Assembly: GCA_965644295.1 (NCBI GenBank) | Contig: CBFFRP010000283.1 | Span: 17,799-81,798, forward strand | Source: Paraphysomonas bandaiensis | Lineage: Eukaryota > Chrysophyceae | DNA length: 64,000 nt | Reading direction: 5' to 3' | Part shown: positions 22,185-36,839 of the stretch, in pieces | Layout: each line of letters starts with the position of its first letter | Position numbering within the stretch: the first letter of the stretch is position 1 | Program-made: the position numbers and the translations under genes | Notes under the pieces: model-generated | Databases searched by the model: none | What the model was told of the DNA's origin: nothing | What the model saw: only the letters and a program-made list of their open reading frames with translations

Positions 22185-25100
22185 ATGAATCGACCATTGA
22201 CGACAGACGAGAAGCCGTTTTTCAAGCCTAGAAAAACGCCCTTTGTTCCTCAGTCGCCATATGGAAGGCCGATGACGTCGTCTATAAAAATTGACAAGTC
22301 GTCCATCATATGGAGAGACTTTTTGAATGGGGTTAAGCGACGAAAACGCCTTCTGAATCATATCAGAAGCGTAGCGATAGATGAAAATGACCTTACATCT
22401 ACTTTGAAAAGGCTTTTAATGGAGGTCCGTCAAATTACACTTAAGGTTATAGAGGACGCATTGGAGATAGAGTATCGTTCTCAGTTTGGTGAAGTAAAAG
22501 CCCCAATACGCGCAGGAACTGCGATGCAATTACCACCATTGTCGAGTTTTAGAGGCTTAGAAGGGAAAGAAGACTTATATATGCTATCTGACATCGTATC
22601 GGACTGCGACGACTTATATAAGATGCCTAACATACAGGCATTTTTGCCTCTCGACTTTCCACATACGCGCAACCCGTTCATTTTAGGGAAGGATGTGGAC
22701 GCCCTTGCGGTACTAGACTGCCCTAGACCTGAAGCGGGAAACATGGCTATGGAATTAAAGGCTCTTGAGTTTCTACGTTACAAGCGCGCCGCAAAGGCTC
22801 TTTTGCGGGCAGAAGCACAGGTGATGAATAGAATGCCCCTCACACTCGAAGACGTTGAATACCTCTGGCAGCAGCTGCCCAAGGACAGGAACGCCAGCAT
22901 TCTTGTTCGTTCTGTCATAACGCTGCTTCATGAGGATAACACTCACCACTCTCAGCGTGGTCCAGAGCTTCGATATCTTGTGGACGATGCTATATATGTA
23001 GATCCACCGGAGTTTCTTCGTCTGCTGAATAAGTACGAGAAGGGGGTTGTATACAGTATCGATCTCCTTGCTGCTGTGCGCCACGTTCTCAAAGAATGCT
23101 CGACTAAAAATTTTACTGACATTGCGTCAGCATATCTTACAGAATGGGTTAGATTAATTGTGGGGATCAATTGTTTCAAGGGAGAGGGCCCCGGAATGCA
23201 CCCGGAGAGGGCGGAACAGAGAAGTTCCAGTCAGTCCCCGAAGAGAAAGAAGCGGGCACAGTCCACATCTCCTCCCAAAAAAGGAAAGTCTTACAAACGG
23301 GAAGAGTCATCAGATGCGGAATCGATTGGCTCTACATCGAAGTCTACGCGTCGTGGTAAGAGAAATGACGAGGGAGGGTTTGGAAAAAAGAAATCGGGGA
23401 TGAGGGCTTCCATTGACTCTCAGGATAGCATTAGTGTAGATGATAGCACTCCACAAAAGAAAACTTCTAGTAAGCCATCACCTGAAAAAAAGAAGAAGAA
23501 GAAAAAGGAAACAGCAGCTGCTTCCTCAGATCCACTGAAGGACCTTATGAAGATAGGGCCTAAGAAATCGAAAAAGGGGCGTGTCGACGATGAGGATGTA
23601 TCCATGGACCAAATTAATGCACTTAAGTACGAGATCATTAAGATGCAGCAGGAATTGCTCAAGCGTAAGATTCTTGACCCAAAAAATTTCGGCGTTCTTC
23701 CTGCGAAGATGTATGGTCCAACTGTGGCTGCTGCTGATGAAAAGGATTCCTCAAAGAGTGTTGGCATTGGAAAGAACGCCGCGAAAAAGGTGGACCCGAT
23801 GGAGCTTATGGCTAAGGTAGAAGTTGAAGAAGCTGGAGAGGAGCCAGAGTTTGTTATGGAACTGCGGAAGAGTGCGGAGCGATTGAATGCACTGGTGCTG
23901 CTGCGTGAGCCGATGCCTCTTAGATTTAGCAACGGTGGATTTGTGGAGGTTTTGGTTGATTCCAACAAGTCCACCATATACACCCAATACCGACGCACAA
24001 TAGAAAAAAATGAAGAGGAAGACGATTCTTATTCGGACGACGGACTGGAAGAGCCAACCAAGGAGCAGCAAATCATTGTTTTTAACGCACTCAATAAACT
24101 CCTCTTCGACAGGCTTACGGGGCTAAAGATTGACCCCATTGTGGAGATGCCAGAGAAGCTTAGGGCTAATCAATTGTCCGGATTCTTGGGAACTGTTCAA
24201 CGGCACTTGGACCGACTGGGAAAACCAGATGTTCTCCGACAGCAACTGGTGTACGATATAGACATGTGCGTTGTTAGCGAAGTTCTTTCTTCAGGCAATA
24301 TTGCTGTAGATGTAACTATTGAAAGAGTGGAAAGTAGCCCAGGGCTTGCTGTGCGTGCCATACCCCGGTCAGGTTCTCTTTATTCCGCGGAGAGAATGGA
24401 CAATACACCAATAACTCTATTCGTTCATGACCGGGAGCTGATGGTTCTCCTCATCAATCAGAGGGGACTCTACACATTGGCACTCACAAAATGGAGCTGC
24501 TTGGAAATGGTGGCAAGGTGGTTGCTAGGACGTATCAAAATCAATAGAATTCCATTTCCTATATATAAAAGCCAGAACAAAGTAGGTTTCGACAACACGG
24601 GACGAATTGCAGATGCGACAGAAATAGATGACAATGTTACAAAAACTTATTTTGAAGTAGATATTGACAGATCAGTTGATTTGATGCCAGAGGTGAAAGA
24701 CTTCTGGAGGGCTCGTAGTGTACCAACTCTGAATGGCGTAGTTGTGGAATGTGATGTGACTGCTCACCAAGACCTCGAAATGTTGTACATAACTGTAGAT
24801 GTAGAGCTCTTGTTTCTTCATCCTTCAGTAATAGAGCGCAGGAAGAAAGAAAAAGAAATAGCGAATGCCAAGAGAGCAAAGTTGATCAGGTTTGTGACTC
24901 CTTATGATGACGACCACGCGCTGGACCAGGAGATTGAAAACACCTGGGACATACCGTTCGAGACTGATCCAGAGGTCGAACGACATCACCTGAAATTCTC
25001 GTTTGGTCTCACTGGTGACGAACTCCTAATGTTTGGTTGTGGAGAATCGTTGGACGACAAGAAGATCAAATCAAAGGATCAGGGATACCAGTCGAACACT

Positions 25101-28100
25101 TTCATGAAGAATGTCCTTGGACGGCTGTCCTTACATTTTCTTGGATCTAAGAATCAGCCACATGATGAGGAAAAGAACTGTATTGCCGAAGAGAATTGGG
25201 AATTGAAGTACAACCGCCGTTTGATGAGAGACGTCCGTACGATATCTGGCGGTGTAATGGTGGTCATAGCGTCCGGAGTTGGAGGAGAAATTCTCTTTGA
25301 GGCAACGCCCACAGATTCACTGCTGTATGGAGAGGTTCGTTCAAATAGTGTGTACTATTTGCAATCATTTAATGTGTTTTGTTGGTAGGTGGGACCAAAG
25401 TTGTTTTCTGTATCTGAACTTGACGAAATCGTTCTCTCCGAAGGCTGGTCAACTGACTTGTTGGAGCCATCCAATCGCGTGAATTTGGCTCATCGTGTAC
25501 TTGAGAAAATGAAATGCGTCTTTGATAATGAGAGGTATCGACTGGAGTTCTATACTTTCCCAGAGACAAGATTGCTAGAAATAGTAGTACAAGGTACTGT
25601 GAACAAAAGCGAAAACTCTATTGGCAGCGTAGAAATCGACAGTCAATTGACATTGAATGATCTTCGTGTAGTACTGAATCACGAACTTGATCGTGATTTA
25701 CTTCCGAAGTTATACAGATTTATGTATAAAGGCGCCGTTTGTGCGCTGAAGCAAGAACCATTTCGCAAGGCATGGGATTGCTTGCCGAAGTGTTTTCTTC
25801 AATCCAAAACTGTTCGAGAAGTAACTAGAAGTAAGGACACGACTGATAAGGCTCAAGAAGCTATAGATAGAGCTGTTGCCAAAGCCAGGAAAGCTGAGGA
25901 AGAAGCACAGAAAAAGAGCAAAGCTGGAAAAAAACTTGTTCCAGTTCCCATACAGACTCTTTGCTTGGCTCAGGAAGGGGTTTGGCATATATTAACACGG
26001 CACGACATCACCGGTATTATTTTTCCTGGTGATGTATTGCGCATAGGCCACATTGAAAGTTCTGATTATATTGTTCCGATGACGTTTTCCCGCACACTTG
26101 AACTGGCTTCAGCGGGCGCGGAGCTACCTGATGGTACAATAAATGAAGCAGCTAAGCCTGTAAAGACTATTCCTATCGACAACTACTTCCTGACTTATGG
26201 GGAGTCAGATTTATTTATCACCGGTAATATTCCCTTTTCTGAAGTCCCGGTGCCCACCCCAAGGGATGAGGACATCCCCGAACCTGAGGTCTATTTTGAT
26301 GAAGAGGGAAATGCAGTGGTAGTCGAAGCCCCGAAGGTCGACCCGGAGACGCTTATTGATCCTGTGTTTCGGTACCCTGCGATTGAATCTGAGGAGTCCA
26401 AGGAGGAAGAAGACACTGTGCCGGATATGGTTGCGCCTTCGAAACAAGTTTCTAAGTCTTTAACCAGATCATTTTCTGATATGAATATGCGAAATGATGA
26501 AAAAGAAGTGATTGCTGCATCCCTTCGTAAGGAGAAGGACAAAGCAGAGGCCAAAGCTCGCAAGGAGAAGTCCACCAATAAACGTCCACCTGGAAAAATA
26601 TTTAAGGATTTGTGGCTGTGGAAGTGCATTCCGCGATCAGAAGACAACCGCCCAAGATGGCGCCAGCAATACGACAATGGAGAGATATCATATACGTACC
26701 TATACCGCGAGCGTCCTCCTGTACCAAACCCAACATATTTCCATGTAACTGTGTCATTGGCGTTGATGGAAGAGTATTGTAAGGATACTCGATGTCAGGA
26801 TATGTCGCCATATACTCAGCGAGTAAATCTTGTTCCCCAAATTGCTATCGACTTCTACACGGAGCAAATGTACGACCACCTTGTTACCATGGCACCTCCA
26901 AGTACAACGAAGGGCATCGACGAAGATAAGTTTATGGCGATTATGAAAACGTTGAACATATTTCCTGATATGCATAAACCCCAGCGACAGTCTCAACTAA
27001 GCCTTGCGTTCTTCCGCGAAGTGAACGGCAAGGAGGGTGATGAGACATACTTAAACTACTACGGTTTTTGCAATCTAATTCAAGAAATAGCTTTGATTCG
27101 TTTTCCGGCTGGTATGTTTGATCTGGATGGACCGGAGGCAAGTCACAACAATATATACGCAGCTCCTGGTGATGGTCCGCCAGTTCCTCCCGCAGTAGAT
27201 GCCTCGGATAATGCTAGTGTAGACAGTTCAGCTGCTGACAGTACTGCTAGTGGCAGTTTGAAACGCCCAGCTCTGACCAAACGAGCCCAAGTGAAAACCA
27301 AGAAGAAGACTGTGACGCAAAACAAGAAGAACAAGCTTCTTGCAATGGAAAACTCACTTCTCTCACAAGTGGATCCAGCTCATGCTGCAATAGCGTACAG
27401 AAAGTTTGTCACCGATTATTTTATTACTGTGAAGAAAATATCGGATGCTGTTTGGGAGCACGCCAAATCCTTGGCAATGGATATTGAAGCTGTAAAATAC
27501 GCTGCTGCCACTCGCATCATGACTGTTTGGCGAAGAGGATACCATCTTTCGAACTACAAGACGTTCAGGAAGGGTATGGTATTCTTGCAATCGTATATTC
27601 GGATGAGACAAGCGATTGTGCGAATTAGAAATCTACTTCGACTATACACCGAGGACTGGCTATTTCGACTAAGGTATCATGCTGCAATACTGGCACAGAG
27701 TTCAGTGAGGAGATATCTCTGCCGCTGCTGGTATATTAAGACAATGACGAAGATTAGAGATAGAGAAATAGTCGTGGCAAAAGCACGAAGGCAGCGACAG
27801 AGCAAATTGCGTAAGAGAGAGCGAAAAGGCATTGTGTTTAAACAAATTCGGCGTATCAATGGAATTATGGTTATGCTAATTCTACGACGTAAAGATCAGA
27901 GAAATTATAGCAATGATTATGGAATGAAACTTGAAGTCTACAATCCAGATTTTCAGGCCATCAGTGTTTTCATCATTGAGGAAGTTGATTTGCGAAAATA
28001 CATGCAGGAGATTTTACAAGTAGATGCTTTGAGCATCGGAGACCTTTTGAACAAAAATAATCTTGAAAAGGTCATTTCAGTTCGTCTACTGTGTCGACGG

Positions 28101-29717
28101 TCGAAGCGAGTAGGAGACGCTCCAAAGCTTATTCTTAGCAGACAAGCGCTCGGACAGAAGGGTCCTAAGATAATGACGAGGGGACGAAATATCAAAGGGG
28201 AGCTGTTCATGTGTTCATTGTACGAAACTGGGTACGACATTGTTGTACAGTGCTATCATCAGCGTACTAGCAAAATATTTCCATGTACTATCCTTCACTC
28301 TGCAATGACAGAATGGGTGACGAAGGAATATATTAAAACATGTAGTTCTGACATTGAGAAGCAGCTTCAGCCACCACTTCTACGGTCTGAAAATAGGAAT
28401 CAGTTACACCATTGGCTTATCAACAACATTGTTGTCGATAAGAGATATGGAAAATTTCAAGTAATGTTTGCTTTCCAATTGAGAAAGGGTGTTAAGATGG
28501 ATTCGATTATTAAGATACAGTCAGTATTCCGTATGTGCATACAACGCATGAAAATACCCAAAATAGTAGATTCATACAGCCTGAAGGTTAACTCAGATAG
28601 TTTTGAAAGCAGTCACCCTTATTATCTCAATATATATACTGGGGAGTCATCATGGTACAAGCCATCCCTATTGAAAGAGCACCAGGACCTCCCGACGCAA
28701 CCCATGTATAAGTGGGTCCAATTACCATACTCTGTTGACCCCCTCTATGTTAACCCGCTCACTGGAAAATACACACACTATACGACTGACGGCGCCGCTC
28801 GAATAATACAGTCATTAGTAAGGAACTGGTTGATGAAGCCTTTCCGTCTCCCGAAAGACAAGTTTATAAGAGCTGCGACATTTGAAAGAGAAGTACAAAG
28901 TTGTTACGAAAGAGAACCCCGTAGACTTGCTTTCATTCTTAACTATGCTCTTATTGCCTTCTGCGTCCGCCTAGATTATCGACTTGCGCGCCAGCTAATA
29001 TTAGAGGCACTTGATCTAGCTGACACGAATCCGCTCACCACGAGGCTCCATGCCGTATTCCTAATATCCACTTGCGAAGCTCCGCTTGCTGTGAATCGTG
29101 CCCACGCCGACAGCTTGTTGCAGGATGCAGCTAGGCGAGATCCTGAGGGCCTAAAGTTCAGAACAGCGCTGAATTTGTTCTTCAAATATGGTTGCTACAG
29201 ACAGCCTCGTAATGCGCGGACGTTACTGCACCTAGGTCTAGCAGAGTATTACGTGTATAAGAATATGGTCAATGCTGAAGTCTGTCTCCGTCGTGCTGTT
29301 TCCCTTGCACCTTTTGACTCTTGTGTTATGGAGAATTGGAAACGTCTTCGAGATGACTTTCCTGAGAAAAAGCTTGTTTATAGACCTAGAGGCCGCTTGG
29401 AAAAAATTAACGCAGAGGTGGGTGGGAAACGGACGACTATTCATGGGCGTCCAGTGGTGGAAAATCCCGAGTGGGCAGGATGGGTATTTGTTGAAACAGA
29501 CCCGATGTTCAAGGATAATGATGCTGAAGAATACTGGTACAACCCTGCTACGGGTGAGTCACAACCGTTTATACCAGAAAATTGGCACCGTCAATGGGAA
29601 CTCAGGGTCCTTCGAAGTGTGTTCGAGGGTGAAGTGAACGGCCTCGAGCATTACTTTGACCCAGCCACGTCCACATATTTTCATAGGCATGTGCTGACAG
29701 ACACTTACCAGTCGTAG
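22185..29717 (+). CDS. Giant IQ-motif and WW-like repeat protein, 2,492 residues
   Basis: Two exons (22185-25334 and 25389-29717, a 54-nt phase-0 intron). I do not recognise the family. Visible parts: a helical N-terminal third; a Lys/Ser-rich disordered stretch (about residues 330-450); an EF-hand-like helical segment in exon 2 (FMAIMKTLNIFP..NYYGFCNLIQEIAL); a cluster of IQ-like helices (AATRIMTVWRRGYHL, ILAQSSVRRYLCR, IIKIQSVFRMCIQRM, RIIQSLVRNWL); and several WW-like hairpins (YYLNIYTGESSWYKP, YWYNPATGESQPF, HYFDPATSTYFH). A TPR-like helical array near the end (RRLAFILNYALIAFCVRLD onward) contains repeated helix pairs. IQ helices suggest calmodulin or light-chain binding, and long IQ proteins are common in axonemes, so a flagellar scaffold is a reasonable guess. 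AATAAA follows 75 bp after the stop. Confidence 0.75.
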
Positions 29718-29790
29718 GCGTTAGTAAAACCCAATGTACATGATGTTTTTTAGTGCAGCAATTGTGTTTGTGTTATGGTTTTAGGTTATT

Positions 29791-29796
29791 AATAAA
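29791..29796 (+). terminator. Polyadenylation signal AATAAA
   Basis: AATAAA 75 bp downstream of the stop codon of the giant IQ protein, in an AT-rich 3' flank. Position and sequence fit a canonical signal. Confidence 0.45.
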
Positions 29797-31724
29797 TATT
29801 TGGTGTCATTCTGCTCTAACTCTTCTATAATGCTATGATGCACCTTGGACTAAAATAGAGGATCTTATGGTCAATGATTATGTACAACTGGTTTTGAAAT
29901 TGTTGTACAATGACAATACGGGACACTAACCTAACCCGTTACAGCTATCAGACGTTAGGTTATTTTCATCAGGGCTGCGTAACTATTAATTGCAATTTAA
30001 TTGCCAATTATTGTGTAAATAAATTAATTACTCATTACAAGCACGAATAGCATCTTCAACTGTACTTGCATTCCACTAAAGTCTACGCAAGCGCAAGAAC
30101 ATAAGGGCCTCCAATCAATAAGGTGCATATTCCGTTTTTAGGCTATTAACGGCCTTAATCCTAAATCATTGTACTGACGATGTATTGAAAGTTCTCCGGG
30201 GCTTCTGGGAAAATTAGTAGGGTAGTCGACTTGTTAGGATTTATTGATTTTTTGATTTCGCTTTTTGCTGACATTGCCCTGTTTCAATGGCTGATGTTAT
30301 CATTAATTATTAGTATATTATTATATATTATATAGTAGATTACTCATTTAGTGAATGCTGCATTGTTTACACAAAAGTTCTCATCGAAAAAATTGTGTTG
30401 CTGTGAGAGCTCACTGCTGGGGAGACTTTATGATTGTGATTCAGCGTGATAATGTATGATATGTATATATATAATTATTATCATATATTATATTATAATA
30501 TTGCACCGGTATGTAAGTATATACTTAGTTGACCTATGTTGCTATATCTGCTTCCCCCTGATATCTGTATAAATGCTGCTGTATGCGATTTTCAAAGTCA
30601 CTGAACTCAGTAAGAAACCATTGAAATACTAAACATATAAAAGTAAAAATGCTTGTAGCAGGGTCGCTGTAACAATTAATTGGCGCAGGTTGTAGTTATT
30701 ACTTGTTGCTGTCCCAATTAATTGATACTAAAATGTTTACTCAAGCCAAATAGCTATACATCAGCTGTCAACGTAGCTTGTTCAACTGTTATTTCAACTC
30801 TGTTGCGACTGTATATATATTGATTCGACCCTTTACCGTCCGGGTATGTGATGCTTTGTTGCCAGCTTGAATTTTTACGACTGCCTTCTCGAAGCAGCAT
30901 TGTTCACCTTTCTCCTGTAATTCTATTGACACATATTGAAGTCGTCCCGTAATTGCACCAGCTTGACATTCTCCATTTCACTTGAAATTAGACTCAACAT
31001 GGAAAAACCAAACCTGCATGATAGTAATTAAGTGGCCAGATATATAGCGGTCAATCATTACAAAAGTGGAGTCTCTCCTGCTGATATCCTTGACTACTGT
31101 TTATGAAAGTTCTTTCTTACGGAGCTTACTAGCATTCTTTAGAGTTCACAACTGCCGACACGAATCATCAAATAACTCTCGTTCAGACATCTGGCACACT
31201 ACGCTATAATCGCCCATACTATTATATTGATAAAAACAATTGGATTTTCACAACAAAAAGCTGTTTTATAACAACAACATATGCATGCAATAAGTGCAGT
31301 TATCATCATTATAAAAACAATTTCGATGTTAAAAATGATTATTCACTATCGTGAATGATTGAATTTTGATTCTGTATTGTTGTCTGACTTTCTGGTAGAC
31401 GTTGTCAATAAAGCTTTCTTCTAGAAGCCCGCCTAATTGTATAACCTATCTATCATTTGAACACATACATGCTAATGATCATATAGCAGGTTAATCTTGT
31501 AACTAGTAAGAAGGTATATATGTTAACCTTTTCGCTAGCTACATGCGTTTGTACCGTTTATGAGTATGTGTAATAACTCATAGAAAACCACTCCAACTAA
31601 ACCTGGCCAGTGCAGATTGACGGTATTTTCTATTTATTAACAATTAAATAAAGCAAGCTGTAGTAGTCAAGTATAATTGCAATTATGATTTACTGGCCCT
31701 CAACAAAGTCGGACTCGTACCTTT
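29797..31724. other. AT-rich gene-free stretch
   Basis: Nearly 2 kb with no ORF of note on either strand, rich in TATA runs (for example 30300-30500). I see no RNA gene, array or repeat family here apart from simple AT sequence. Confidence 0.55.
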
Positions 31725-31990
31725 TCGTGGTGTTCTGGGGGATAAGTACCGGAGAGATTTTCTCTGGGAAACTAACGTGAGCCGCAAACATAGACAGCAG
31801 ATATTGTTCTGCCCACTCATAGCCAAATGCTTGTGTGGTACAAGGGACACCAATAAGTGTCACTTGTGTAGACGTCCTTAGGCCTTAACGAATAAACCGA
31901 CATCCGGGGTATTGAGCTGCCTGCTGAAGTCAAGCATCCGGGATGTTCACCTTAAGAACTCAGAGCGGAAGTGGTCGCACCTTGGTAAGT
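31725..31990 (+). repeat. Retroelement 3' tail, copy 3 (truncated)
   Basis: Matches the repeat at 225-480 over about 230 bp and ends inside the shared tail (AGAGCGGAAGTGGTCGCACCTTGG at 31965-31988), where similarity stops. The 3' terminal part is therefore missing. Confidence 0.75.
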
Positions 31991-32272
31991 TGTAGCTGCA
32001 GGAATGTATATTATGTAATACAGCTTAACCTTACATTGTGTTGCTTGCCTATGTGATGTTGATCCAAATCTAGGAATACAAGCTAAAATGTATATTTTTC
32101 ACTTTTTAAGTCGGGGAGCTAAGTTGCAGTTGCCTATAACAGGCATTGTGCAACACTTCTCCAGTATTCACTGCAACTACCAAACCAAATGAAAAAACTA
32201 TTAGACACTCGTGATGTCTCTTCTTCTATAACTAGGATGAATTAATGTAAATAGTACATCCAGCACTACAAA

Positions 32273-35117
<2,845 letters not shown>

Positions 35118-35246
35118 ACTCTCCTTGACTAAGAGAAGAAGAGCAATAGGTGGGGTTATACTGCCATGCAAGGGGAGGTATGGTTGTGCAGTGTTTACTG
35201 CAGGGTGTGTTTCTCACTCTTGCCACTTGACCATACCATCCCACCG

Positions 35247-35488
35247 TACATACATACATACATACATACATACATACATACATACATACATACATACATA
35301 CATACATACATACATACATACATACATACATACATACATACATACATACATACATACATACATACATACATACATACATACATACTACATACATACATAC
35401 ATACATACATACATACATACATACATACATACATACATACATACATACATACATACATACATACATACATACATACATACATACATAC
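35247..35488. repeat. Tetranucleotide microsatellite (CATA)n, first
   Basis: About 60 units of CATA/TACA over 242 bp with one interruption (CTACAT near 35384-35389). It lies between the divergent start codons of Cdc48 (35117, -) and the phosphatase gene (35573, +). Read on the minus strand it is TATG, so it contains ATG every four bases; the ORFs it creates are artefacts. Confidence 0.97.
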
Positions 35489-35572
35489 GTACGTAGTACA
35501 GCAGTGTACATATGCACTGTCTCATAAGATGTGGATATGTATTTTAAAGCGCTGAATATCACTTGAAGTTTA

Positions 35573-36206
35573 ATGGTAGAAAGCGTCATTCCTCCGGTTG
35601 CGTTTGCCACTGTCAGTAATGGGGTACACCGATCGAGTCATCCAAGTACTACTTCATACCCTTTTCTACAGACTTTACAACTAAAGACTGCAATGTATGA
35701 CTATTGCAATATATATGCTCTATTTGCTTATATAAATTACAGATGTGTTGATAAGTGTGATATTCGAAAAGAGTTTAGAGAGTTTTGTGTGAGAAATGAT
35801 ATAGTGTTGATAGAACGTGACGTCGGCTTCAATCAGGAGCCATTTATAGTTATGTCACAACCTGTTGTTCAGGATGTTATAAACGTCGCACTTGGTATAT
35901 CTGCGGCCTGCTATTCGTTTTTATTTGACTCTTTGTCATTGCAGATCCAAAGTACCAACCCTGCCTTATTTTTTGTGGGAATGGAAAGGTATTACTTCTG
36001 TTCCAGTTTTTATTTTATTTTATATTATGTTCTAGTTGAAGACAAGCACTGTCATTGGGTGTTTGAGAATGGCTTTAAACTGGAGTTTTACGTCGACAAT
36101 AGATGAGTTTGTTAGATATGCAGGGCCCGAGGGTGGCTTGCATGATATCCAGTTCATAGAAAACTTTCGACCATCTGAAGTTTGTAGACAGAGTGATTCG
36201 AGTTAG
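35573..36206 (+). CDS. SIW14-type atypical dual-specificity phosphatase, altered active site
   Basis: Four exons (35573-35694, 35743-35894, 35945-35988, 36036-36206) join to 162 residues. It matches the small SIW14/plant-and-fungi atypical phosphatase family, which dephosphorylates inositol pyrophosphates in yeast and plants. Landmarks: VSNGVHRSSHPS, YPFLQTLQLKT, VGFNQEPF, VALDPKYQPCLIFC, VIGCLRMALNWSFTSTIDEF, and FVRYAGPEGGLHDIQFIENF. The signature loop spans the last splice junction and reads F101-C102-G-N-G-K-L-K108-T. The catalytic Cys is kept, but the preceding His is Phe and the phosphate-binding Arg of C-x5-R is Lys. This suggests a weak enzyme or a pseudophosphatase. The length is that of the catalytic core. 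Confidence 0.85.
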
Positions 36207-36839
36207 TATATAGTTGTCATTTTTCTTGTGTAAGTGGTACCTATGGTACTAAATAGTTGTATTAGTTTACAAGCTGTTGCTCTTATGAATTGGTCAATGT
36301 ACAATGTAGAACTAATTCTTGGTAGTAATATCCCTCCGAAAAGAGTATTGCACAGAAATGAAAATGTGTGTATATATATTATATATAATGCGAAGTACTA
36401 GGAAGTAGCAATGGTGTATGTCGCAACTATAGTGCTGTAACAGTAACAATGCTAACTACGTAAACCACGATCATGGTCCAACAAAACAACACCCAATGCT
36501 GCCACATTTCCTTGAGATTGAGCACTTGCAGATAATCGGATAATGCATTGCAGCAGCAATTAAATTCAAACAACACAAAATTTCGTACTCTTCTTTGAAT
36601 CGTTGTAACTTTATTTGAATAAAAATACAACATATGATGTATAGACGAGCAACATTTTAGTATCACTAACATCAATATCAGCGCGTCATCAACAGCGTAT
36701 TCGTCATTGAAACACCACGGGATGTCAATTATAGCGCCTTGGTTGGTGCTATTGCACAATTTCCTATATTCTATATATTGGATTGAGGTGAACACAAATG
36801 TATCGTATCTCAATACTAACGACGGGTATATACAGCACT
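36207..36839. other. Convergent intergenic region
   Basis: About 630 bp between the 3' ends of the phosphatase and channel genes. A 140-codon minus-strand ORF (36427-36849) overlaps the channel stop, has no domain and is not called. Confidence 0.5.
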
